Positions 46,477 to 54,746 of a stretch of DNA of 64,000 bases are shown here, one piece after another; within the stretch, counting starts at the first letter, position 1; every line of letters begins with the position of its first letter. Below the pieces are notes generated by a model. It did no database searches. It was not told where the DNA came from and saw only the letters and a program-made list of their open reading frames with translations. The stretch comes from Rhodalgimonas zhirmunskyi. GTDB taxonomy: Bacteria; Pseudomonadota; Alphaproteobacteria; Rhodobacterales; Rhodobacteraceae. The position numbers and the translations under genes are program-made. The DNA lies in NCBI GenBank assembly GCA_030848925.1, contig JANFFA010000003.1, forward strand, positions 124,001 to 188,000, in the 5' to 3' direction.

Positions 46477-48003
46477 ATGTCCACCGAAGTTCGTGTGCCC
46501 ACGCTGGGCGAAAGCGTTACCGAAGCCACCGTCGCCACGTGGTTCAAGCAACCCGGCGATGCGGTCGCCGTGGATGAAATGCTCTGTGAGCTGGAAACCG
46601 ACAAGGTGACGGTCGAAGTGCCTTCGCCCGTTGCCGGAACGCTGGGCGAGATCGTCGCCGCCGAGGGTGAGACCGTGGGCGTCGATGCCCTGCTGGCCAC
46701 CATTTCGGAAGGCGGCGAGGCGTCGGCCAGCCCGGCCAAGAAAGAAGCACCCGCCAAGGCGGAAGCCCCGGCAGAGTCGGGTGCCGCGTCGGGTGGTGAA
46801 AGCGTCGACGTGATGGTGCCGACGCTGGGCGAAAGCGTGACCGAAGCCACGGTTTCGACGTGGTTCAAGAAGGTCGGCGATGCCGTGGCGCAGGACGAGA
46901 TGCTGTGCGAGTTGGAAACCGACAAGGTGTCGGTCGAAGTGCCTGCCCCCGCCTCGGGCGTGTTGGCGGAAATCCTTGCCGAAGAGGGCAGCACGGTTGA
47001 AGCCTCGGCCAAGCTGGCCGTGATCTCTTCGGGCGAAGGCGCTGCCGCGAAATCGGGCGCAAGCGAAGCACCTGCGGCCCCCTCGACCAAGGTGGGCGGC
47101 AAGGACGTGGAAAACGCGCCCTCGGCCAACAAGCTGATGGCCGAAGCCGGGATCGACGCAGCCGCCGTCACCGGCACCGGCCGCGATGGGCGGATCATGA
47201 AGGAAGACGTGCAAAAGGCGATCGCCAGCGGCGCAACGGCGGCCAAGGCGACCCCTGCCCCGGCAGCGGCTGCACCGCGCGCGCCTGTTCCCGCGGATGA
47301 CGCGGCGCGCGAAGAGCGGGTGAAGATGACCCGCCTGCGCCAGACCATCGCCCGCCGCCTGAAAGATGCGCAGAATAACGCCGCGATCCTGACCACCTAT
47401 AACGAGGTGGACATGACCGAAGTGATGGCGCTGCGCAGCCAGTACAAGGACGAGTTCGAGAAGAAGCACGGCGTGCGCCTAGGCTTCATGTCGTTCTTTA
47501 CCAAGGCCTGTGTGCATGCGCTGCGCGAAGTGCCGGAAGTGAACGCCGAGATCGACGGCACCGACATCGTGTACAAGAACTTCGTCCACATGGGAGTGGC
47601 CGCGGGCACGCCGCAGGGCCTTGTCGTGCCGGTGATCCGTGACGTGGATCAGAAAAGCTTTGCCGAGATCGAAAAGGAAATCGGCGAAAAAGGCCGCCGT
47701 GCGCGCGATGGCAAGCTGTCGATGGCGGAAATGCAGGGCGGCACCTTCACCATCTCGAACGGCGGTGTTTACGGCTCGCTGATGTCCTCGCCGATCCTGA
47801 ACCCGCCGCAATCTGGCATCCTTGGCATGCACAAGATCCAGGATCGCCCGATGGTCGTGAACGGTGAGATCGTGATCCGCCCGATGATGTATCTGGCGCT
47901 GTCCTATGACCACCGGATCGTCGACGGCAAAGGCGCGGTGACCTTCCTTGTGCGGGTGAAAGAGGCGCTCGAAGATCCGCGCCGCCTGTTGATGGACCTG
48001 TAA
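46477..48003 (+). CDS. sucB: Dihydrolipoamide succinyltransferase (E2) with two lipoyl domains
   Basis: This 508-residue core of the 2-oxoglutarate dehydrogenase complex has two lipoyl domains in tandem (lysines Lys43 and Lys150, both in ELETDKVxVEV), Ala/Pro-rich linkers, a peripheral subunit-binding domain ([20 protein letters not shown]) and the acyltransferase domain with the catalytic His in [14 protein letters not shown]. Many bacteria, such as E. coli, have one lipoyl domain; two is usual in this order. It starts three bases after sucA. Confidence 0.96.
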   Translation: MSTEVRVPTLGESVTEATVATWFKQPGDAVAVDEMLCELETDKVTVEVPSPVAGTLGEIVAAEGETVGVDALLATISEGGEASASPAKKEAPAKAEAPAESGAASGGESVDVMVPTLGESVTEATVSTWFKKVGDAVAQDEMLCELETDKVSVEVPAPASGVLAEILAEEGSTVEASAKLAVISSGEGAAAKSGASEAPAAPSTKVGGKDVENAPSANKLMAEAGIDAAAVTGTGRDGRIMKEDVQKAIASGATAAKATPAPAAAAPRAPVPADDAAREERVKMTRLRQTIARRLKDAQNNAAILTTYNEVDMTEVMALRSQYKDEFEKKHGVRLGFMSFFTKACVHALREVPEVNAEIDGTDIVYKNFVHMGVAAGTPQGLVVPVIRDVDQKSFAEIEKEIGEKGRRARDGKLSMAEMQGGTFTISNGGVYGSLMSSPILNPPQSGILGMHKIQDRPMVVNGEIVIRPMMYLALSYDHRIVDGKGAVTFLVRVKEALEDPRRLLMDL

Positions 48004-48013
48004 TACGGCTTGG

Positions 48014-48034
48014 GGTTGGGCATCGCGCCCAACC
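48014..48034. other. Hairpin between sucB and the zinc-ribbon gene
   Basis: GGTTGGGC (48014-48021) pairs perfectly with GCCCAACC (48027-48034) around a five-base loop. No T-run follows, so it may stabilise the upstream mRNA or reduce read-through inside the operon rather than end it. Confidence 0.55.
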
Positions 48035-48049
48035 TTCAGGGGATACGAC

Positions 48050-48316
48050 ATGGCGATACCGATCCGCGTGACCGTGACCTGCCCTGAATGCGGAGCGTCC
48101 GAACAGGTGACGATCGCCGACTCCTCGATCGGGCCACGCGGGCGGGTGAGTGCAACGCCGATCTATGCGATGCCCTCGCGCCCCGCCTGGCCCAAAAGCC
48201 GCGAAGAGCGGGAGGGCGAGACGATCACCTGGTTGGGCTGTGCGGCCTGCGGGGCAGAGAAGATCATGACGGTGGACGAGTTGGCCAGAGGGACACGGGG
48301 GGCGCGGGACAGATGA
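48050..48316 (+). CDS. Small zinc-ribbon protein
   Basis: This 88-residue protein has two Cys pairs, CPEC near residues 11-14 and CAAC near residue 64, fitting one zinc ribbon. It begins MAIPIRVTVTCPECGASEQV. AGGGG lies before the ATG. It ends with an ATGA overlap with the MAPEG gene. No function is known. Confidence 0.72.
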   Translation: MAIPIRVTVTCPECGASEQVTIADSSIGPRGRVSATPIYAMPSRPAWPKSREEREGETITWLGCAACGAEKIMTVDELARGTRGARDR

Positions 48317-48705
48317 GCACGGAACTCACCATGCTGGTGCTGGCGCTTTTCCTGCACATGGCGCTGATGGTGCTCTATTCCATCCGCGCCAATCGCGAAT
48401 TGGGGTCAAGCTATCCGCTGTCGCCGCGCGACAAGGACGCGCCCGAGATGTCGCCGCCCTTGGGCCGGTTGAAACGGGCTGTGGGCAATTCGTTCGAAAG
48501 CCTGATCATGTTTGCGCCTGCGGTCGTGATCCTTATCCTCGCCGACAAGACCAGCGGCGCGACCTCGGGGGCGAGCGTTGTCTTTGTTTGCGCCCGTCTG
48601 CTTTACATCCCGGCCTACGTGATGGGGCTGGTGCCTTGGCGCTCGCTCATCTGGGGCGTCGGGTTTTTCGCGACACTGGCGCTGCTTCTGGCGGCGCTGA
48701 TCTGA
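48313..48705 (+). CDS. MAPEG-family membrane protein
   Basis: This 130-residue protein has four membrane helices and the MAPEG pattern (RLKRAVGNSFESLIMFAPAV, then RLLYIPAYVMGLVPWRSLIW). MAPEG members include glutathione-dependent enzymes and proteins of unknown role. The ATG overlaps the previous stop (ATGA). It lies between sucB and lpdA. Confidence 0.82.
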   Translation: MSTELTMLVLALFLHMALMVLYSIRANRELGSSYPLSPRDKDAPEMSPPLGRLKRAVGNSFESLIMFAPAVVILILADKTSGATSGASVVFVCARLLYIPAYVMGLVPWRSLIWGVGFFATLALLLAALI

Positions 48706-48752
48706 ATTGAGCGCGCCCCTGTGCGGGCGCGGAATGCAAGGAGCTAACAAGA

Positions 48753-50141
48753 ATGGCAAGCTATGACGTGATCATCATCGGTGCGGGCCCCGGCGGCTAT
48801 GTCTGTGCCATCCGCTGCGCGCAGCTGGGCCTGAAAACCGCCGTTGTCGAAGGGCGCGAGACGCTGGGCGGCACCTGTTTGAACGTCGGCTGCATCCCGT
48901 CGAAAGCGATGCTGCACGCCACTCACATGCTGCACGAGGCCGAGCATAACTTCGCGGGCATGGGCCTGAAGGGGAAATCGCCTTCGGTCGATTGGAAGCA
49001 GATGCTGTCCTACAAGGACGAGGTGGTGAGCCAGAACACCGGCGGCATCGAGTTCCTGTTCAAGAAGAACAAGATTGACTGGATCAAGGGCTGGGCCTCG
49101 ATCCCCGAGGCGGGCAAGGTGAAGGTGGGCGAGGACGTTCACGAGGCCAAGAACATCGTTGTCGCCAGCGGTTCGGAACCGGCCAGCATCCCGGGTGTCG
49201 AGATCGACGAGAAAGTGGTGGTCAGCTCCACCGGCGCGCTTGAATTGCCCAAGATCCCCAAGAAACTCGCCGTGATCGGCGCGGGGGTGATCGGGCTCGA
49301 GCTTGGCTCGGTCTACCAGCGGCTTGGGGCCGAGGTGACGGTTCTGGAATACATGGACGCGATCACGCCGGGCATGGACGCGGACGTGCAGCGCACCTTC
49401 AAACGGATCCTTGAAAAGCAGGGCCTCAAGATCATCACCGGCGCCGCCGTGCAGGGTGTCGAGGCGACCAAGACCAAGGCCAAGGTCAGCTACAAGATGA
49501 AAAAGGGCGGCGAGGAAGAGGTTCTCGACGCCGATATCGTTCTGGTCGCTACCGGGCGCAAACCCTATGCCGACGGGCTTGGCCTTGCCGATCTGGGCGT
49601 GAAGATGACCGAGCGCGGACAGGTCGCCGTGGATGATCACTGGGCCACCAGCGTGAAGGGCATCTATGCCATCGGCGACGTGACGCCAGGGCCGATGCTG
49701 GCCCACAAGGCCGAGGACGAGGGCATGGCGCTGGCCGAGGTTTTGGCCGGCAAGCATGGTCATGTGAACTACGACGTGATCCCCGGCGTGGTCTATACCA
49801 CCCCCGAGGTGGCCACCGTGGGCCAGACCGAGGATGCGCTGAAAGCGGGCGGGATGAAGCCCAAGGTCGGCAAGTTTTCCTTCATGGGCAACGCGCGGGC
49901 CAAGGCGATCGGACAGGCCGAAGGCTTCGTCAAGATCATCGCCCACCCCGAAACCGACCGCATCCTTGGCGCGGCGATCATCGGCCCGGCAGCGGGCGAC
50001 ATGATCCACGAGCTGTGCGTCGCGATGGAATTCGGCGCCAGTGCGCAGGACGTGGCGCTGACCTGCCACGCGCACCCGACCTATTCCGAAGCGGTGCGCG
50101 AAGCGGCGCTGGCTTGCGGTGACGGGCCGATCCACGCGTGA
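48753..50141 (+). CDS. lpdA: Dihydrolipoyl dehydrogenase (E3)
   Basis: This 462-residue flavoenzyme reoxidises dihydrolipoamide on E2. It has the FAD fold ([20 protein letters not shown]), the redox disulfide [13 protein letters not shown], a second NAD fold ([21 protein letters not shown]) and the catalytic His-Glu in [19 protein letters not shown] precedes the ATG. It probably serves the 2-oxoglutarate complex encoded just upstream. Confidence 0.97.
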   Translation: MASYDVIIIGAGPGGYVCAIRCAQLGLKTAVVEGRETLGGTCLNVGCIPSKAMLHATHMLHEAEHNFAGMGLKGKSPSVDWKQMLSYKDEVVSQNTGGIEFLFKKNKIDWIKGWASIPEAGKVKVGEDVHEAKNIVVASGSEPASIPGVEIDEKVVVSSTGALELPKIPKKLAVIGAGVIGLELGSVYQRLGAEVTVLEYMDAITPGMDADVQRTFKRILEKQGLKIITGAAVQGVEATKTKAKVSYKMKKGGEEEVLDADIVLVATGRKPYADGLGLADLGVKMTERGQVAVDDHWATSVKGIYAIGDVTPGPMLAHKAEDEGMALAEVLAGKHGHVNYDVIPGVVYTTPEVATVGQTEDALKAGGMKPKVGKFSFMGNARAKAIGQAEGFVKIIAHPETDRILGAAIIGPAAGDMIHELCVAMEFGASAQDVALTCHAHPTYSEAVREAALACGDGPIHA

Positions 50142-50671
50142 AACCCGGCCTGCTTGCCGTTGTAATCATTGGCGGCTTCGCGCTTGGCGCGGGGCTGTCG
50201 ACGCTGTGGCGCGATGAGGCCCCTGCCCTCGACATGACAAGCCGCGCGCTGGACAGTTTTGCGCGCGCCTGCCTGCCCGGTGCGATGGGGGCGGATGTGC
50301 CCACGCCCGAGGCGCTTGGCCTGACCGCGACGGATGTGCGTGACGGGGGGGATCCGATCTGGATCGATCCGCAGGCCGGGGCGCTGCTGCGCTTTTCGGC
50401 AAGTGGGTGTTCCGTGCGGATCAGCGAACCGGATTTGGTGGCGCGGATCGACATGAAGGCCTTGGGCCAGCGACTGGCCGCGCGGCTTGCGACGGACCTG
50501 CCCGCTCTAAAATATGACAAACCGGATGAACTGAACTGGCCCTATCTGGAAGGGTGGGCCAGTGGCGTGCGCGGGACGGACGAACGCTGGGGCGTTGTTC
50601 TGGCCAAGAGCGCGGCCAATGCCGACGCGTCTTCGCAGGTGATCCTGTCGCTCACCTATCCCAAGCGCTAG
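50138..50671 (+). CDS. Hypothetical membrane-anchored 177-residue protein
   Basis: The probable start is GTG at 50138, overlapping the lpdA stop (GTGA). The N-terminus is hydrophobic ([20 protein letters not shown]), a signal anchor, with the rest in the periplasm and two Cys ([16 protein letters not shown]). No family was recognised. It is the last gene of the suc-lpd operon and convergent with plsC. Confidence 0.72.
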   Translation: MKPGLLAVVIIGGFALGAGLSTLWRDEAPALDMTSRALDSFARACLPGAMGADVPTPEALGLTATDVRDGGDPIWIDPQAGALLRFSASGCSVRISEPDLVARIDMKALGQRLAARLATDLPALKYDKPDELNWPYLEGWASGVRGTDERWGVVLAKSAANADASSQVILSLTYPKR

Positions 50672-50681
50672 GACGGGCCGC

Positions 50682-51431
50682 TCAGCCCTCTTTGCCATCC
50701 GGCAGGGCGGTGAACCCGGCCTCGGCCATCAGCGCGTTGGAACCGCCCTCAACCTCGGCCTCGACACGGGCGAGGAACTCTTTCTGCGGCACGCCCTGAG
50801 CGATGCGCGGCATGAACTCCACCACCGCACGGCCCGGTTTGCGCAGCATCGTGCCCTTGGGCCAGAACAGACCCGCGTTGGTGGCGACCGGCACGGCCTC
50901 TTGCCCCAGTTGCGAATAGAGCGCGTAGGAGCCGACCTTGAAGGGCTTGTATTGGCCCGGTTTCACCCGCGTGCCCTGCGGATAGATCACCAGTTGCCCG
51001 GGCGTGACGCGGCCCGATTGCACGTCAGCCATCATCTGCTTGATCGCCGCGCCGCGACGGCCCCGCGCCACCGGAACACAGCCCAGCCGCCATGCATAAA
51101 GGCCGATGACCGGGGTCCAGAGCAACTCTCGCTTCATGATGAAGCGGGGCTGTGGCACGGCGTTGAAGATGATTAGGATATCAAGGAAGCTCTGATGCTT
51201 GGACACCAGCAGGCACTCATCCTGCGGCACCTCGCCCCGGACCTCCCACGTGATGCCGACCAGCAGGCGCGCGGTGAAGCGCACCCATTCGGTATAAAGC
51301 CAGCAGGTTTTTTGCGCCCCCTTGGCCGAGAAAGCCGCCCAAGGCAGGAAGACGATGCCCATCAGGCCCATCATCACCGCATTCACCACCACGAACAGGA
51401 TGGACATCAACCAGCGCCATGCAAGAACCAT
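50682..51431 (-). CDS. plsC: 1-acylglycerol-3-phosphate acyltransferase
   Basis: This 249-residue PlsC-type enzyme makes phosphatidic acid. It has the HX4D catalytic motif (His79 to Asp84, SKHQSFLD), GCVPVARGRRG and the acceptor-binding IYPQGTRVKPG. An N-terminal membrane helix is present. Its start overlaps the ftsX stop (TGATG), so it is co-translated with ftsEX. Confidence 0.93.
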   Translation of the reverse strand: MVLAWRWLMSILFVVVNAVMMGLMGIVFLPWAAFSAKGAQKTCWLYTEWVRFTARLLVGITWEVRGEVPQDECLLVSKHQSFLDILIIFNAVPQPRFIMKRELLWTPVIGLYAWRLGCVPVARGRRGAAIKQMMADVQSGRVTPGQLVIYPQGTRVKPGQYKPFKVGSYALYSQLGQEAVPVATNAGLFWPKGTMLRKPGRAVVEFMPRIAQGVPQKEFLARVEAEVEGGSNALMAEAGFTALPDGKEG

Positions 51432-52345
51432 CAGCGAAGCCCTTTCAATGTCTTGCGGGCCGCGGCCTGTGTCGCCACGAAGGCCACGACCGCCGCGATC
51501 AGAGGGATGATCAGGGGCGAAAGCCAGGTCCAGCCCGCGAAACTTAGCCCGGTGAGGAAACTCGCCTGATCCTGCGCCGAGGGCAGAAGCGCCACGGCTA
51601 GCATCGCCAGCGCCATGCCCGCCAACGCCCCCGCCAGCGCGCGCAGGGTGAAGCGGCGCACGAAGGCCTGCGCGATATAGGTATCGCGCGCCCCGACAAG
51701 GCGCAGCACGGCAATCACCTGTGCATTCGCGGCCAGCGCGGCGTTGGCCGCCAGCGTAATCATCGCCGCCATCGCGGCAAAGATCAGGGCGATCGACAGC
51801 CAGCCCAGAAGCCGAAGTTTGCTGGCCGCGTTCACCAACGGGCGACGCCAGCGGGTGTGATCATCCAGCACCGCGCCCGGCACTTCGGCGGATAGGCGCA
51901 GGCGCAGGCCCGCCGCGTCGTAGCCTTGATCATCCTCGGTGATTTCAATCAGTTGCGGGATGGGCAGTGAATCCACCGGCACATCGGGGCCGAACCACGG
52001 CGTCAGCAGGGCGCGCTGTTCTTCGCTGGTCAGCGCGCGGGCCGAGGCAACACCCGTGGTGGTTTCCAGAACCCGAAGCGCGGCTTCGGTCTGAGCGGCG
52101 CGCTGCTCTTGGGGGGCGGAAATGCGCAAGGTGGCCGAGCGGGCCAACTCATCGCCCCAGCGTTGCGCCAATCGCCCCGAGGCCATCGAAAGCGCCATCG
52201 CAAACACCGCGAGAAACGCCATCACCCCGGCCGAGAACAGCGTTAGCCGCGCGGTAAAGCCGGTGGGCGGCACCACGCGATCGGCCTGTGGATCGCCCAT
52301 CAACATCGACAGAATCTCGGACGGGCGCAGCTTCAACATCTTCAT
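51431..52345 (-). CDS. ftsX: Cell division protein FtsX
   Basis: This 304-residue permease-like protein has four membrane helices with a large periplasmic loop between the first and second, as in FtsX, and KLRLLGWLSIALIFAAMAAMITLAAN. With FtsE it links divisome assembly to cell-wall hydrolases. The ATG at 52345 overlaps the ftsE stop (TGATG); a TTG three bases earlier is possible. Confidence 0.88.
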   Translation of the reverse strand: MKMLKLRPSEILSMLMGDPQADRVVPPTGFTARLTLFSAGVMAFLAVFAMALSMASGRLAQRWGDELARSATLRISAPQEQRAAQTEAALRVLETTTGVASARALTSEEQRALLTPWFGPDVPVDSLPIPQLIEITEDDQGYDAAGLRLRLSAEVPGAVLDDHTRWRRPLVNAASKLRLLGWLSIALIFAAMAAMITLAANAALAANAQVIAVLRLVGARDTYIAQAFVRRFTLRALAGALAGMALAMLAVALLPSAQDQASFLTGLSFAGWTWLSPLIIPLIAAVVAFVATQAAARKTLKGLR

Positions 52346-53022
52346 CAAAGATCAGCCCCCGCAAGTTGCAACTGGCGGTTGGCGATGCGCAGCACCCGCG
52401 CCTGAACCTGCGTTTTTGCGGCCCGGATCAGGGCAAGGTCATGGGTGGCGATCATGATCGTCTTGCCCATCTTGTTCAATTCGACCAGCAGCCGCAAAAG
52501 CCGCTGGGACATCTCCCAATCGATGTTGCCGGTGGGTTCGTCCGCAAGGATGATGTCGGGCGACATGATCACCGCGCGGGCCAGCGCCGCGCGCTGACGC
52601 TCGCCCCCCGAAAGTTCGGGCGGAAGGGCATCGGCCCGGTGATTAAGCCCGACCCAGTTGAGCAATTCCTTGAGGTTCGCCGCCTCATCAAGCGCGCCGC
52701 GTCCCGACACGGTGAGCGGCAGCGCGACGTTGTCGGCCAGCGGCAGGTGATCGAGGAATTGCACGTCCTGATGCACCACCCCGACGCGCCGCCGGGTCAT
52801 CGCCACGTCATCGCGTGTCATGCTGCGCACGTCCTGATCGAACAGCCGCACCTCGCCCGATGTGGCGATCAACGCGCCATAGCAAAGTTTGAGAAAGGTG
52901 GTCTTGCCCGCGCCCGAAGGCCCGGTCAGAAAATGGAACGAGCCGGGCTGAAGCCCGAACGTGATCCCGCTCAAAAGCTCGCCTCCGCCATAGCTATAGG
53001 CCACGTTGTCAAGCTCGATCAC
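52345..53022 (-). CDS. ftsE: Cell division ATP-binding protein FtsE
   Basis: This 225-residue ABC ATPase has Walker A GPSGAGKTT, signature LSGGERQRAALARA and Walker B IILADEPTGNID. FtsE pairs with FtsX at the septum. It is the first gene of ftsE-ftsX-plsC and divergent from the zinc-ribbon membrane protein gene. Confidence 0.94.
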   Translation of the reverse strand: MIELDNVAYSYGGGELLSGITFGLQPGSFHFLTGPSGAGKTTFLKLCYGALIATSGEVRLFDQDVRSMTRDDVAMTRRRVGVVHQDVQFLDHLPLADNVALPLTVSGRGALDEAANLKELLNWVGLNHRADALPPELSGGERQRAALARAVIMSPDIILADEPTGNIDWEMSQRLLRLLVELNKMGKTIMIATHDLALIRAAKTQVQARVLRIANRQLQLAGADL

Positions 53023-53186
53023 GTCTTTTGCCCTTCCCGTTAAGGTGTCCCTTCTTTGCCTCAGCCCTTGGAAAGTTGCAATGCGCGCCCGTGGGGAAGG
53101 AGCAAATCAGTTGCATGATAATCCATTCGCTTTACAAGATATGGTAGAGGCAAGAGCTAAGAGCCGATAACGGCCGAGGGGGCTGA

Positions 53187-54326
53187 ATGCGTTTGATCTG
53201 CCCGAACTGCGGTGCGCAGTACGAGGTTCCGGATAATGTGATTCCGGAAAATGGTCGCGATGTGCAGTGTTCGAATTGCGGCGACACATGGTTTCAGAAA
53301 CATCCGAGTCAAGATCGCGAGCTCGCCGAAGAGCTGGATCAGTCACTCGACGAAGTCCATTGGGACGCGGACAGCGAAGCGGACACGCCCGACGAGACGG
53401 GTGGCGGGTGGGAAGACACCCGCAACGAGGCGCTGCCTTCTGCGGATGCAGATGCGCCCGAAGCGGAAGCGCCCGATATTGAGCCGCCCTTCGATGACCA
53501 CCCCACCAGCGACGAAGACGATCTGGGCGATGCGCCCGGCCCCGACGACGAAGCGGCACTTGCCAGCGCGCAAGAGGCCGACATCGGCAGTTGGCCGGAA
53601 ACCGACCCTGACGCCGATCTCGACGACACGACGCTGAGCGAGACCGACACCTGGCTGGACGAAAGCCCAGAAGATGAACCCGAAACCGCCTCGCATCCCG
53701 AGGACGCGGCGCCCAAGCCGCGCGGGCTTGACCCAGAAGTGCGCGATGTCCTGCGCGAAGAGGCCGATTTCGAATTGCGCGCGCGTTCCGCGCATGCCGG
53801 CACGTTGGAAGAGCAGCCCGATCTTGGACTGGATACGACCGAGGACGAAGCCAGCCGCCGCGAACGCGAAGCGCGCCAGCGTATGGCCCGTATGCGCGGG
53901 ATAAGCGAAGAAGAAGCCGCCGCTGCAAGCGCCGCCGCTGGGGCCGGACTGGCCGCGCAGACCTCGCGCCGTGACCTGCTGCCGGATATCGACGAAATCA
54001 ATTCGACCCTGCGCCGCAGCAGCGCCCGTGGCGAAGCGCCGGAAATCGACCACTCCACCACCAGTTCCGCGCCTGCAAAACAGCGCGGCGGATTCCGCCG
54101 GGGGTTCATGACGCTGATCCTGATCGCGGTCATTGCCCTGCTGCTTTATATCTATGCGCCGAAAATCGCAGAGATGGTGCCCGCTCTGGGCGGAGTGCTC
54201 GAGGCCTATGTCAGTGCGATCAACAGCGCACGGGCGTGGCTTGACGGACAGATCCTTTCGCTTCTGGGATGGCTTGATGGCATGTCTTCGGGCGGCGATG
54301 CAGCGCCTCCGGCCAGCGGAAGCTGA
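53187..54326 (+). CDS. MJ0042-type zinc-ribbon, acidic, membrane-anchored protein
   Basis: This 379-residue protein has an N-terminal zinc ribbon (Cys5, Cys8, Cys28, Cys31; MRLICPNCGAQYEVPDNVIP), a long acidic, Asp/Glu/Thr-rich, low-complexity middle, and one C-terminal membrane helix (FMTLILIAVIALLLYIYAP). Similar proteins are encoded divergent from ftsE in many alphaproteobacteria. The function is unknown; the place hints at cell division or the envelope. Confidence 0.83.
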   Translation: MRLICPNCGAQYEVPDNVIPENGRDVQCSNCGDTWFQKHPSQDRELAEELDQSLDEVHWDADSEADTPDETGGGWEDTRNEALPSADADAPEAEAPDIEPPFDDHPTSDEDDLGDAPGPDDEAALASAQEADIGSWPETDPDADLDDTTLSETDTWLDESPEDEPETASHPEDAAPKPRGLDPEVRDVLREEADFELRARSAHAGTLEEQPDLGLDTTEDEASRREREARQRMARMRGISEEEAAAASAAAGAGLAAQTSRRDLLPDIDEINSTLRRSSARGEAPEIDHSTTSSAPAKQRGGFRRGFMTLILIAVIALLLYIYAPKIAEMVPALGGVLEAYVSAINSARAWLDGQILSLLGWLDGMSSGGDAAPPASGS

Positions 54327-54342
54327 CCACCGATCGCGCAGT

Positions 54343-54705
54343 TCAAAACGGTTCGATGACGGCAAAATCATCGTCATCGGCATTTGATTGCAGCTCAAGC
54401 GCGGCCTGCGACCGGGCCGTTTCGACCGGCAGTTCATCGACGATTACATGACGGCTCTTGCGCGTTTCCCAAAGGGTGGCGTCGTTCAGAACCGTATCAG
54501 GCAGCCTGTCACGGCGCAGGACACGCTGTTCATGAATCCGGATGGTGGCGTGAAAGCGTTCCCCGGCGCAGGCGCGCGGATCGGACAAGAGCACAGCGCG
54601 CAATTCAGCTTCCCGCGCCTTCAGGTGGGCGATCTGCTTGCGCAGGTGGCCCAGTTCATCGACGGGCGAAAGCGCGCGGGCGGGGTTGGCGAATTGAAAG
54701 CTCAT
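54343..54705 (-). CDS. Hypothetical 120-residue protein
   Basis: This soluble protein starts with a short coiled coil (ELGHLRKQIAHLKAREAELR) and has the middle segment GERFHATIRIHEQRVLRRDRLP. No family was recognised. It is convergent with the zinc-ribbon gene and downstream of the TIGR02302-type gene on the same strand. I recall similar proteins in other Rhodobacterales, possibly of phage or gene-transfer-agent origin, but that is not shown here. Confidence 0.6.
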   Translation of the reverse strand: MSFQFANPARALSPVDELGHLRKQIAHLKAREAELRAVLLSDPRACAGERFHATIRIHEQRVLRRDRLPDTVLNDATLWETRKSRHVIVDELPVETARSQAALELQSNADDDDFAVIEPF

Positions 54706-54746
54706 GCAGGCAAGCCCACCACAGCTTGCTTAAGAATGGCCTAAAA

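Noticed and set aside
54343-54705. Gene-transfer-agent or phage link for the 120-residue protein
   Set aside because: No neighbouring phage-type gene (capsid, portal, terminase, tail) is present.
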